Below, in pieces: positions 1 through 7,659 of a stretch of DNA of 11,545 nt; the stretch's first letter is position 1; each line of letters starts with the position of its first letter. The notes beneath the pieces are model-generated. The model had not been told where the DNA came from and made no database searches. It was given only the letters and a program-made list of their open reading frames with translations. This DNA is from Actinobacteria bacterium 13_2_20CM_68_14 (GTDB lineage: Bacteria > Actinomycetota > Thermoleophilia > Gaiellales > Gaiellaceae), in the NCBI GenBank assembly GCA_001914705.1, contig MNDB01000012.1, forward strand, positions 2,011-13,555, written 5' to 3'. Both the position numbers and the translations under genes were made by a program.

Positions 1-447
1 AGGTCGGCGGGATCGGTGACGATCGTCGACTCCGGCACTTTCAGCCCGGCGAGCCGGACGGTCTCGCGGAAGAGCTCGCGGTCCTCGGCGCGGCGGATCA
101 CGTCGGGCCCGGCGCCGATCAGCTCGATATCGAGCGCCTCGAGCACCCCTGCGGCAACGAGCTCCAGCGCCAGGTTCAGCGCGGTCTGGCCGCCGAGCGT
201 CGGCAGCAGCGCATCGGGGCGCTCACGGCCGAGCACGTCGGCGACGCCGTGCAGGTCGAGCGGCTCCAGGTAGGTGCGGTCGGCGAAGCCGGGGTCGGTC
301 ATGATCGTCGCCGGGTTCGAGTTGACGACGATCGTGCGGAAGCCGTCCTCGCGCAACACCTTCAGCGCCTGCGACCCTGCATAGTCGAACTCGCAAGCCT
401 GGCCGATCACGATCGGGCCTGAGCCAATCAGGCAGATCGAACGGAGG

Positions 448-464
<17 letters not shown>
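1..464 (-). CDS. carB: Carbamoyl-phosphate synthase large subunit, N-terminal part (runs off left edge)
   Basis: CarB makes carbamoyl phosphate from bicarbonate, ATP and the ammonia delivered by CarA, feeding both pyrimidine and arginine synthesis. Only the first 154 codons are in the window; the full protein is usually about 1,060-1,100 residues. The visible part is the pre-ATP-grasp domain and the start of the first ATP-grasp domain. It contains the hallmark stretch CLIGSGPIVIGQACEFDYAG at about residues 11-30, then NSNPATIMTD and LPTLGGQTALNL. The ATG chosen at 464 gives MPRRRDLRSI, the usual family N-terminus. It lies inside the end of carA (17-nt overlap with the carA stop at 448), so the two are translationally coupled and last in the visible pyr operon. 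Identification is certain. Nothing can be said about the allosteric domain, which is outside the window. Confidence 0.96.
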
Positions 465-1487
<1,023 letters not shown>

Positions 1488-1491
<4 letters not shown>

Positions 1492-2048
1492 CGCTTCACC
1501 TCCTGCTTTGAGAGCCACTCGCCGTGCTCGAGGTAATGGCGCGCACGAGCGGCGTTGAGCCGGGCGAATTCGAGGTCGGGCCGCTCCTCCGACCAGGCGA
1601 GCGAGGCCGCCACTGCCTCGCGCAGACGCTCCTCGGGAACCGGCTCGAAGTAGTCGGTCCACACCCGGATCCGCTCCTGCGCTATGCCCGCGTCGATCAC
1701 GAACCAGTGGTCGAGCTCGTCGGGCGCCTCCCGCGCACCGTCGTCGTCGACCTCGAGGTTAAGGTCGAAGTCGGGCGGCTGCCGGCCTCGCACGTAGGCG
1801 GCCAACTCGAGCCTCCGCCCGGGCCGTTCCAGCGCCGCGATCCGCTCGATCGCGCGGCGGCGCGGCTCGCCCTGGAGTGGAGCATCGACGACGACCACGA
1901 GGTCGAGGTCGCTCTCGCCGGGCCGGTAGCCGCCGACCAGTCCGGAGCCGAGCACGAACGAATCGAGCACCCCTACCTCCTCGTCGATCGCGGCAACGAC
2001 ATCGGCGCGGTAGGCCTCGGCGGCGGCGTCCAGGTATGTCGGAGCCAC
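1488..2048 (-). CDS. Nucleotidyltransferase of the AadA-like (Pol beta) fold, C-terminally short, inside the pyr operon
   Basis: The predicted protein is 186 residues. Residues 33-54 carry the nucleotidyltransferase signature: Gly34-Ser35, then GESDLDL with Asp47 and Asp49 as metal ligands. Glu81 in RRLELAAY sits where AadA-type enzymes have a further catalytic acid. The tail (NAARARHYLEHGEWLSKQE, about 165-183) resembles the helix of aminoglycoside adenylyltransferases (DUF4111-type C-terminal domain), in which SK is normally followed by 60-80 more residues. Here it stops almost at once, in front of carA. The chosen start is GTG 2048, because GAGGGGTGATC (2052-2062) lies 8 nt upstream. GTG 2057, overlapping the pyrC stop, is possible. 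It could transfer AMP to a small molecule, but the substrate is unknown. No HEPN partner is nearby, so a toxin-antitoxin role is unlikely. Confidence 0.82.
1496..1503 (-). promoter_or_regulatory. Ribosome-binding site that fixes the carA start
   Basis: GGAGGTGA reads on the minus strand, with GGAGG 7 nt before TTG 1491. It is one of the strongest Shine-Dalgarno matches in the window and selects TTG 1491 over in-frame starts further upstream. It also encodes residues near the end of the upstream nucleotidyltransferase, whose last codons are therefore shaped by this signal. Confidence 0.85.
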
Positions 2049-2053
2049 GGCGA

Positions 2054-3352
2054 TCACCCCTCGAACGCGACCCTCCCGGCCGCGATCGTCAGCCGCACCT
2101 TGCCCTTGACGGTCTGGCCGAGCAGCCACGAGTTCGCCGAGCGCGAACGGAAGTCGCTCTCGGAGACGCGCCTGCTCGCCTTCAGGTCGAGCAGGACGAG
2201 GTTCGCGGGCGCGCCGACGGCGATCCGCGGCGCATCCAGGCCGTACGCGCGCGCCGGCCCCGCGGACATCCGCTCGAGCAGCGTCTCGAGCTTCAGCAGC
2301 CCGGGCTCGACGAGATGCGTGTAGAGCGCGGAGAAGGCGGTCTCGAGCCCGGTGACGCCGAAGGGCGCTGCCTCGAACGGCACCTCTTTCTCGTGACGCG
2401 CGTGCGGGGCGTGATCGGTCGCAACGGCGCCGATCGTGCCGTCGCGGAGGCCGGCGATCAGCGCCTGCCGGTCCTCCTCGGCTCTCAGCGGCGGGTTCAT
2501 CTTCACGTTCGGGTCGAGCGAGCGAACCGCCTCGTCGGTCAGGCAGAGGTGGTGCGGCGTCACCTCCCCCGTGGCGACGACGCCGGCAACCTGTGCGCGC
2601 GAAAGCGCTTCCACCGACTCGCGCGCCGACAGGTGCAGGAGATGCAGCGGCTGTCGCTCGTAGGCGGCGAGCGCCAGATCGCGCTCGACCATCAGGCTCT
2701 CGGCCACGGAGGGATAGCCCTCGAAGCCGAGCTCGGCGGAGACGGCGCCCTCGTGCATCTGACCGCCCTTCGACAGCGTCGGCTCCTCGCAGTGCAGCGC
2801 CAGCCGTCTGCGGGTGACGGCGCCGTACTGGAGCGCGCGCCGCATCAGGCCGGGCGCGACCACCGGCTGCCCGTCGTCGGTGAAAGCCGCAGCGCCTGCG
2901 GAGGCAAGCTCGGCCATCTCGGTCAGCTCCGCCCCGCCCTGGTTTCTCGTGATCGCTGCGAGAAAGCCGACCGGCACGTCCGCCTCTGCCTGGGCCGTCT
3001 CGGCGAGCGAGCCGAGCACGGCCGCCGAGTCGACGACCGGCTCCGTATTCGGCATCGCCAGGATCGCGCAGTAACCGCCGGCTGCTGCGGCGGCGGTGCC
3101 GGAAGCAATCGTCTCCTCGTCCTCGCGGCCAGGCGTGCGCAGGTGGACGTGCGGATCGACGAACGCGGGCGCGAGCACGAGGCCTTGCCCGTCGACGACG
3201 CGGTGCGCGTTCGTCTCGAGGTTCGTCCCCAACTGGACGATCGTGCCGCCGTCGACGCGGACGTCCAGCACCGCGTCCACGCCCGCGGCCGTGTCGAGCA
3301 CGTGCGCACCGCGGATGACGAGATCGTCGCGGCCCTGCTTGCCGAACAGCAT
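2054..3352 (-). CDS. pyrC: Dihydroorotase (class I type)
   Basis: PyrC closes carbamoyl aspartate to dihydroorotate, the third step of pyrimidine synthesis. The predicted protein is 432 residues, the usual class I length, with the amidohydrolase fold. Metal ligands His68 and His70 are in DPHVHLRTPG. The Asp pair is in FTDDG (159-160), His187 in LHCE and His240 in LLHLS. The catalytic Asp313 is in ATDHAPH. All the residues expected for an active zinc enzyme are visible, so this is not one of the inactive DHO-like subunits. ATG 3352 is preferred over GTG 3355 because GGAG lies 7 nt before it. The ATG shares one base with the pyrB stop (TGATG). The gene ends 5 nt before the preferred start of the nucleotidyltransferase. 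Confidence 0.96.
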   Translation of the reverse strand: MLFGKQGRDDLVIRGAHVLDTAAGVDAVLDVRVDGGTIVQLGTNLETNAHRVVDGQGLVLAPAFVDPHVHLRTPGREDEETIASGTAAAAAGGYCAILAMPNTEPVVDSAAVLGSLAETAQAEADVPVGFLAAITRNQGGAELTEMAELASAGAAAFTDDGQPVVAPGLMRRALQYGAVTRRRLALHCEEPTLSKGGQMHEGAVSAELGFEGYPSVAESLMVERDLALAAYERQPLHLLHLSARESVEALSRAQVAGVVATGEVTPHHLCLTDEAVRSLDPNVKMNPPLRAEEDRQALIAGLRDGTIGAVATDHAPHARHEKEVPFEAAPFGVTGLETAFSALYTHLVEPGLLKLETLLERMSAGPARAYGLDAPRIAVGAPANLVLLDLKASRRVSESDFRSRSANSWLLGQTVKGKVRLTIAAGRVAFEG

Positions 3353-4353
3353 CACGCAGCTCCGATCTCGTGCAGGGCCGCGGCCTGGACGCCCGCGGGC
3401 CCATGCGTGAGCAGGTCGTAGAGAACCGCCATCCGAACGACGAGCCCCGAGCGAACCTGCTGCTCGATCAGCGCGTCCGCGGCGTCGGCGACGACCGGGT
3501 CAATCTCGACCCCGCGGTTCATCGGCCCCGGATGCATCACCTTCTGGCCGGGCCGGAGCCTTTCGGGCGTCACCCCCCAACGCGCCGTGTACTCGCGGAG
3601 CGAGGGCACAAAGTTGGCGCCCTCGGCCATCCGTTCCCGCTGCATCCGCAGGACGTAGACGACATCGGCGGCCTTGATCGCGTCGATCTCGTAAGAAACC
3701 TCGCAGCCCATCGCCTCGATCCCGCGCGGGATCAGCGGCGGCGGCCCGACCAGCGTCACGCGCGCGCCCATCAGCGCGAGCGCCTGGATGTTCGAGCGCG
3801 CGACGCGCGAGTGCAGAACATCGCCCACGATCGCGACGTGCAGGCCCTCGATCCGCCCGAGCTCTTCAGAGATCGTGTAGAGGTCGAGCAGCGCCTGGGT
3901 CGGGTGCTGGTGCTTCCCGTCGCCGGCGTTGACGATGTGCGCGTTGGTGTAGCGGGCGACCAGCTGCGGGGCGCCGATCTGCGGGTGGCGGATGACGATC
4001 ACATCCGGGTCGTAAGCCCCAAGCGTCAGTGCCGTGTCCTTCAGGGACTCCCCTTTGTCGACCGAAGAGCCGGCTGACTTGATCGACATCGTGTCGGCCG
4101 AGAGCCGCTTCGCGGCCAGCTCGAAGCTCGACGAGGTACGGGTCGAAGACTCGTAGAAGAGGTTGACGACCGTCTTGCCGCGCAGGGTTGGCAGCTTCTT
4201 CAGCTCCCGCTCGAGCGATCGCTCGAAGTTGCGCGCGGTGCCGAGCAAGCGCTCGACGTCATCGCGCCCGAGGTCGCCGATCGAGATCAGGTGCCGGCGC
4301 GGCGGCTCCTTTGGCGGAAGCAGGTCCTCCCGCATGACGCGGATTTCAGCCAC
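3352..4353 (-). CDS. pyrB: Aspartate carbamoyltransferase catalytic subunit
   Basis: PyrB joins carbamoyl phosphate to aspartate, the committed step of pyrimidine synthesis. The predicted protein is 333 residues. The carbamoyl-phosphate loop is FYESSTRTSSSFE (66-78, with Ser70-Thr71-Arg72-Thr73). The swinging 80s-type loop has SVDKGES with Lys100. HPTQ is at 150-153, and the aspartate-side loop HPGPMNRG at 274-281. The start is GTG 4353, directly after the pyrR stop, with AGGAG 6 nt upstream. A later ATG at 4335 is less likely. No pyrI regulatory subunit is present, as usual in operons controlled by PyrR. The catalytic set is intact. Confidence 0.97.
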   Translation of the reverse strand: MAEIRVMREDLLPPKEPPRRHLISIGDLGRDDVERLLGTARNFERSLERELKKLPTLRGKTVVNLFYESSTRTSSSFELAAKRLSADTMSIKSAGSSVDKGESLKDTALTLGAYDPDVIVIRHPQIGAPQLVARYTNAHIVNAGDGKHQHPTQALLDLYTISEELGRIEGLHVAIVGDVLHSRVARSNIQALALMGARVTLVGPPPLIPRGIEAMGCEVSYEIDAIKAADVVYVLRMQRERMAEGANFVPSLREYTARWGVTPERLRPGQKVMHPGPMNRGVEIDPVVADAADALIEQQVRSGLVVRMAVLYDLLTHGPAGVQAAALHEIGAA

Positions 4354-4941
4354 CTACGGCTCCTTTCTTGACGTGACGCTCTTGAGCACGACGCGATCCA
4401 CCTCGTCGATCTCGACGAGCTGAACGTGGATGCGCTCGTCGCGGTGGGTCGGAAAGTTCTTGCCGACGTAGTCGGGGCGGATCGGCAGCTCGCGGTGTCC
4501 GCGGTCGGCGAGCACTGCGAGCTGGACGCGCGCGGGGCGGCCGTAGTCGAACAGCGCCTCGACCGCAGCGCGAATCGTGCGGCCCGTGTAGAGGACGTCG
4601 TCGACGAGCACGCAGGTCATCCCGTCGAGCGCGAAGTCGAGCTTGGAGTCGCGGACGAGCGGCTGCGGGTGCTGAGGCGCCTCGCCGCCGCGCACATGCA
4701 CGTCGTCGCGATAGAAGGTGATGTCGAGCTGACCGAGCACGACCTCGCGGCCCGTGAAGTCGGCGATCCTGCGTCGCAAGCGCTGGGCCAGCGGGACGCC
4801 GCGCGTATGGATGCCGACGAGCGCGACCTTGTCCAGCTCGGGGTTCCCCTCGATGATCTCGTGCGCGATCCGGGAGAGCGTCCGCTCGACGGCTTCTTGA
4901 TCGAGGAGAACCGTCTCGCGCACAGTGTCGGCCACGCTCAC
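4354..4941 (-). CDS. pyrR: PyrR bifunctional regulator / uracil phosphoribosyltransferase
   Basis: PyrR senses UMP/UTP and binds a conserved loop in pyr mRNA; many members also convert uracil and PRPP to UMP. The predicted protein is 195 residues, close to the family length of about 180-193. The PRPP-binding motif VLVDDVLYTGRT is at 111-122. LVGIHTRGVPLA (41-52) and LDITFYRDD (72-80) are also typical of PyrR. The start is set at GTG 4941. Here GTGA overlaps the stop of a leader ORF, and no Shine-Dalgarno of its own is visible. GTG 4935 is an alternative. An upstream in-frame GTG at 5001 lies inside the PyrR-binding hairpin and was rejected. pyrR is first in the operon and probably represses its own translation and, through coupling, that of the genes after it. 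Confidence 0.95.
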   Translation of the reverse strand: MSVADTVRETVLLDQEAVERTLSRIAHEIIEGNPELDKVALVGIHTRGVPLAQRLRRRIADFTGREVVLGQLDITFYRDDVHVRGGEAPQHPQPLVRDSKLDFALDGMTCVLVDDVLYTGRTIRAAVEALFDYGRPARVQLAVLADRGHRELPIRPDYVGKNFPTHRDERIHVQLVEIDEVDRVVLKSVTSRKEP

Positions 4942-4979
4942 GCGCAGGGACGAGCTCGGAAGAGGGCAGGCAGCGTCAT
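4938..4979 (-). CDS. 13-residue leader ORF translationally coupled to pyrR
   Basis: ATG 4979 opens a 13-codon frame reading MTLPALFRARPCA. Its TGA stop overlaps the pyrR GTG as GTGA (4938-4941). The best ribosome-binding site of the leader, AAAAGGAG at 4985-4992, lies 5 nt before this ATG. pyrR itself has none, so ribosomes that end the leader ORF probably restart at pyrR. The peptide shows no run of rare or amino-acid-specific control codons, so classic attenuation by stalling is not suggested. Its act of translation, rather than the peptide, is the likely function. The ORF is seen directly; that it is translated is inferred. Confidence 0.6.
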   Translation of the reverse strand: MTLPALFRARPCA

Positions 4980-4984
4980 TCGCA

Positions 4985-5019
4985 CTCCTTTTCGGCCTCA
5001 CTGGACCGGGTTAAAGGGG
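4985..5019 (-). promoter_or_regulatory. PyrR-binding hairpin sequestering the leader ribosome-binding site
   Basis: The mRNA-sense sequence GGTCCAGTGAGGCC (5007 down to 4994) fits the known PyrR-binding loop consensus ARUCCNGNGAGGYU at every position except the first and last. Those change together from an A-U to a G-C pair. It folds as GG, bulged U, CC, loop AGUGA, GG, CC, with one more C-G pair below. Beneath a small internal loop, CCTTT (5017-5013) pairs with AAAGG (4990-4986), the core of the Shine-Dalgarno at 4985-4992. An outer C-G pair follows a C-A mismatch. PyrR stabilising this hairpin would hide the ribosome-binding site, as described for mycobacterial pyr mRNA. No U-tract terminator is visible, so translational rather than termination control is inferred. 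Confidence 0.85.
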
Positions 5020-5035
5020 TTCGTGGTCGGGCGGG

Positions 5036-5041
5036 ACCCTA
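5036..5041 (-). promoter_or_regulatory. Candidate -10 box for the pyr operon
   Basis: TAGGGT on the minus strand fits TANNNT and would start transcription about 10 nt before the PyrR hairpin, giving a leader of about 50 nt. No convincing -35 box stands 16-18 nt upstream, so this is only a placement guess within the 172-nt gap between the leader ORF and the divergent peptidase gene. Confidence 0.25.
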
Positions 5042-5138
5042 GCGTTTCCTGCGGACGACATCCGTGTCGAAGTCGCTGTCGCCCTTGGAGCCGGCTTAGG
5101 ACGGTCGCGGACGGCACGCGTCCGGGATCGTCGCTCAC

Positions 5139-5144
5139 TATCCT
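5139..5144 (+). promoter_or_regulatory. Candidate -10 box for a leaderless M29 peptidase mRNA
   Basis: TATCCT ends 7 nt before GTG 5152, so transcription would begin at or next to the start codon. There is no purine-rich ribosome-binding site in front of this GTG, which agrees with a leaderless transcript. No recognisable -35 box was seen. Confidence 0.4.
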
Positions 5145-5151
5145 GGCGCCG

Positions 5152-6348
5152 GTGGAACAGCAGGCCCTCGAGCGCTTCGCCCATCTGGCTGTGGACTTCA
5201 GCGCGAACGTCCAACCGGGGCAGATCGTCACGATCGAGGCGGAGACCGGCATGGAGCCGATCGTCCGCGCGGTTGCGGAGCGCGCCTACGAACGAGGCGC
5301 CCGCTTCGTCGACCCGACGTACTTCGACCCGTACGTCAAGAGGTCACGGCTTCAGCATGCCCCCGACGACTCGCTCGAGTTCGTGCCCGAGTGGTACGGG
5401 AATCGGATGCTTCAGCTCGGGGACGTCCGCGCCGCGCGGATCGTCTTCGTCCCGCGGGTCTCGCCGGGGATCCTGAACGGCGTCGATCCGAAGCGCGCCG
5501 GCCGCGACCAGCTTCCCGACATCCGGGAGCGCCTCGAGATCATCAACAAGCGGCTCGTGAACTGGACGATCATGCCGTTCCCGACCCAGCCTTGGGCCGA
5601 GCTCGTCTATCCCGACCTCGACGGCGAGGCGGCCCTCGCCCGGCTGACCCAAGAGCTGAGCCACGTCTGCCGGCTCGACGAGGACGATCCGGTCGCGGCC
5701 TGGCGAGAACGCAAGGAGACTCTCCATTCGGTGGCGGCCCGGTTGACCGAACACCACTTCGATGCGATCCGCCTCGAGGGACCCGGGACCGACCTCACGG
5801 TCGGCCTCCTGCCCACCTCGCTCTGGGAAGGCGGCTCGGCGACGACGGTCGACGGCATCGAGCACATGCCGAACGTGCCGACCGAGGAGGTTTATACGAC
5901 GCCCGACGCGACCCGCGCCGACGGGGTCGTGCGGGCGACGAAGCCGCTCGACGTCGCCGGCACGATCGTCAGGGGCCTCGAGGTGCGCTTCGAGGGCGGC
6001 CACGCGATCGACATCGAGGCCGACAGCGGCGCCGAGGTGCTACGCGAGCGCGCCGGCTACGACGCGGACGCCTCGCGGCTCGGCGAGCTTGCCCTCGTCG
6101 ACCGCGAAGGCAGGATCGGGACGCTCGGCACGACCTTCTACAACACCCTGCTCGACGAGAATGCCGCGAGCCACATCGCGCTCGGGAACGCCTACGAGCT
6201 CACCGTCGGCGCCGAGGACGTGCCGAAGATCAACAAGAGCGCAATCCACGTCGACTTCATGATCGGCGGCGACGACGTGCAGGTGACGGGCTTGACCGCC
6301 GACGGCAGCGAGGTGCCCGTGCTCCGCGGCGGCACCTGGCAAATCTAG
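5152..6348 (+). CDS. M29 family metallo-aminopeptidase
   Basis: The predicted protein is 398 residues, a full-length member of the AmpS/AmpT (M29) cytoplasmic aminopeptidases, which remove N-terminal residues from peptides using two metal ions. The metal ligands expected from the Thermus and Staphylococcus enzymes are all present: Glu246 in TEEVYTT, Glu312 in LGELALV, His341 in SHIALG, and His366 and Asp368 in IHVDFMIG. Tyr348 matches the conserved catalytic tyrosine. FYNTLLDENAASHIALG (329-345) is the family signature. The frame is open far upstream, but GTG 5152 gives the normal N-terminus and sits behind a TANNNT box. The gene is divergent from the pyr operon and ends at an inverted-repeat cluster. 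It is more distant from the two M29 genes at the right end than those are from each other. Confidence 0.93.
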   Translation: MEQQALERFAHLAVDFSANVQPGQIVTIEAETGMEPIVRAVAERAYERGARFVDPTYFDPYVKRSRLQHAPDDSLEFVPEWYGNRMLQLGDVRAARIVFVPRVSPGILNGVDPKRAGRDQLPDIRERLEIINKRLVNWTIMPFPTQPWAELVYPDLDGEAALARLTQELSHVCRLDEDDPVAAWRERKETLHSVAARLTEHHFDAIRLEGPGTDLTVGLLPTSLWEGGSATTVDGIEHMPNVPTEEVYTTPDATRADGVVRATKPLDVAGTIVRGLEVRFEGGHAIDIEADSGAEVLRERAGYDADASRLGELALVDREGRIGTLGTTFYNTLLDENAASHIALGNAYELTVGAEDVPKINKSAIHVDFMIGGDDVQVTGLTADGSEVPVLRGGTWQI

Positions 6349-6483
6349 AGGGACTGTCCCCGCCGGGGACTGTCCCTGAAGCGGTTGGGACTCGAGGCGC
6401 CGCTTTGATGTCGGCCGCTGCGGGGACAGTCCCTTAGAGCGACCACCGGCGCTGCCCCAAGCTGATCCAGCGGGACAGTCCCT
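6349..6483. repeat. Cluster of four GGGACWGTCCC odd palindromes between convergent genes
   Basis: Four copies of an 11-bp palindrome with a single central base occur at 6350-6360 and 6366-6376 (GGGACTGTCCC) and at 6423-6433 and 6472-6482 (GGGACAGTCCC). The first and third form a perfect 13-bp inverted repeat (6349-6361 with 6422-6434). The first two can fold into a 13-bp hairpin with one T-T mismatch and a 3-nt loop. The first copy begins 1 nt after the M29 stop codon. The fourth overlaps the stop codon of the DUF1059 gene. Possible roles are a two-way transcription terminator without a U-tract, a dispersed REP-like element, or operator sites. The structure is seen directly; the role is not known. 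Confidence 0.85.
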
Positions 6484-6661
6484 ACACGTCTGTGATCGCG
6501 CCCCGGATGGCGCCTTCGTGCTCCTGCAGGTCGCTGTCAGACATGCCGTGCTCGCTTCTCGCGTGCTCCGCCGCCTGAGCCATCACTTCTTCTTCGGTCT
6601 CCCCGTTGAACTGCGCCTGGCAGTCGAAGCCAACGTCCCCACAATTGAGCTGCTTCGCCAT
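6482..6661 (-). CDS. Small DUF1059-like protein
   Basis: A 59-residue acidic protein starting MAKQLNCGDVGFDCQAQFNG. The spacing of Cys7, Cys14, the Gly20-Glu-Thr-Glu-Glu segment, His33 and His38 fits the DUF1059 family of small proteins, which are thought to bind metal; their function is unknown. ATG 6661 has GGAGG 5 nt upstream. The gene lies 29 nt after the methyltransferase stop on the same strand and is probably the last gene of the rnz operon. Its stop codon TAG is part of the last GGGACWGTCCC repeat. It is short and easily missed. The family match is from memory of the pattern. Confidence 0.8.
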   Translation of the reverse strand: MAKQLNCGDVGFDCQAQFNGETEEEVMAQAAEHARSEHGMSDSDLQEHEGAIRGAITDV

Positions 6662-6690
6662 CGTCGCCTCCTCGGTCGGGTTCCGCGACT

Positions 6691-7425
6691 CTAACGCTCC
6701 GCAATCGCGACGAGCCAGTGGATCTCATAGTCAACCTGGGCGGGCAAGTTCCGTTCGGCGAGTATCCGGCCCTGCTCGTACTCGGCGTCGTCCAAGAGGT
6801 CGAAGGTCGAGATGTGTCGTCCTGCGATTTTCGCCAACGCCGTCTCGCGGTCGATCCGGTCGCGCTGGTGGTGCCTCACGAGCCGGACCTGCCCGAATCC
6901 GGCCTCGCGTAGCTCATTCTCGAGCTCGCCGGCCGTCGAGAAGCGTGCGCGATCGATCGCCTCGAAGCGCGGGAAGTACTGGTTCAGCCAGAAGTCCGAG
7001 AAGTACGTCGAGTCGAACGTGACCACGCAGGCGCGCCCGCCTGGTGCGAGCAGCCGCCGCGCGGCACGGAACGCCGCTGGTCGATCGAGAAGATGAACGA
7101 CCAGCCAGTAAACGACGCGGTCGAACCAGGAGTCCTTGAGCGGCGGATCCTCGGCGCGAGCGAGTTTCAGCTTCACATTCGCCGGCACCCGTTTCCTCGC
7201 CATTGCGAGCATCTCGGCCGACGAATCGATTCCCCACACCGACGACTCCGGTGCGAGCGCGGCTACGAGCCTTCCCGTTCCGCAGCCGACGTCCAGCACC
7301 CGCTGCCCGCGCAGGTCGGCCTCGCGTGAAACCAGCTCGAAGAGCTCCCACCAGTTGTCATCTTGCGGACGAAGGTCGTCGTAGGTTGCGGCCCGCGCGT
7401 CGAAGTCCGGCCGTCTCAGAACCAC
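6691..7425 (-). CDS. Class I SAM-dependent methyltransferase, substrate unknown
   Basis: The predicted protein is 244 residues with a Rossmann-type methyltransferase core. SAM-binding motif I is VLDVGCGTG (43-51), the acidic end of strand beta-2 is in WGIDSSAEML (Asp67), and LAPGGRACVVTF (126-137) follows. The N-terminal FDARAATYDD is common in UbiE/BioC-like small-molecule methyltransferases. The C-terminal 90 residues hold FPRFEAIDRARFSTAGELE, a substrate-side lid region without a recognisable signature. The start is GTG 7425, immediately after the stop of the DUF2007-like gene. No Shine-Dalgarno of its own is obvious, so coupling is likely. The operon with rnz does not reveal the substrate. 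Confidence 0.85.
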   Translation of the reverse strand: MVLRRPDFDARAATYDDLRPQDDNWWELFELVSREADLRGQRVLDVGCGTGRLVAALAPESSVWGIDSSAEMLAMARKRVPANVKLKLARAEDPPLKDSWFDRVVYWLVVHLLDRPAAFRAARRLLAPGGRACVVTFDSTYFSDFWLNQYFPRFEAIDRARFSTAGELENELREAGFGQVRLVRHHQRDRIDRETALAKIAGRHISTFDLLDDAEYEQGRILAERNLPAQVDYEIHWLVAIAER

Positions 7426-7659
7426 TCAGGCGTCGGAGACGAGGTCGTCAGGATCCGTCAGCGCCTCGATCGCGTGCTGGGCAGCCTCGAGCGAATCTTC
7501 GGCCACGAGCACCTTCTGCGGGGTGTCCTCGTTCGCCCGCGGGTGGTGCTCGACCGCCGGCTCGAGCTCGGACGCAATTCCGGCCTGGTTAAGGATCGTC
7601 TGCAGCTCTTCGGCCTCGGCGATGTCCTCGGCGAGCGCCACCTGGACGAGCTGGGTCAT
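7426..7659 (-). CDS. DUF2007-like small protein
   Basis: The predicted protein is 77 residues. It opens with MTQLVQVALAEDIAEAEELQ, followed by ILNQAGIASELEP and KVLVAEDSLEAAQHAIEAL. This ferredoxin-like beta-alpha-beta pattern, with a 'value may change by entity' helix and a VLV strand, resembles DUF2007, which is annotated as putative signal transduction but has no proven role. The ATG overlaps the rnz stop as ATGA, and GAGGAGG lies 7 nt upstream. The stop is directly followed by the methyltransferase GTG. No transmembrane segment is present. The family call is moderate; that it is a gene is near certain from its signals and operon position. Confidence 0.75.
   Translation of the reverse strand: MTQLVQVALAEDIAEAEELQTILNQAGIASELEPAVEHHPRANEDTPQKVLVAEDSLEAAQHAIEALTDPDDLVSDA

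Noticed and set aside
2058..3404. Upstream extension of the nucleotidyltransferase frame through pyrC
   Set aside because: The extension is low-complexity Arg/Ala sequence in another frame of pyrC. The real domain begins near 2048.
1877..3421. Plus-strand frame of over 500 codons across pyrC
   Set aside because: Its translation is an Arg-rich shadow of pyrC, whose catalytic motifs are intact on the minus strand.
4942..5001. Upstream GTG at 5001 giving pyrR 20 extra residues
   Set aside because: It lies inside the PyrR-binding loop, has no ribosome-binding site in front, and the added residues are not PyrR-like. GTG 4941 fits family length and the leader-ORF overlap.
4426..5151. Long plus-strand upstream extension of the M29 frame
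   Set aside because: It runs antisense through pyrR and its leader and has no peptidase similarity. High-GC DNA gives long antisense frames.
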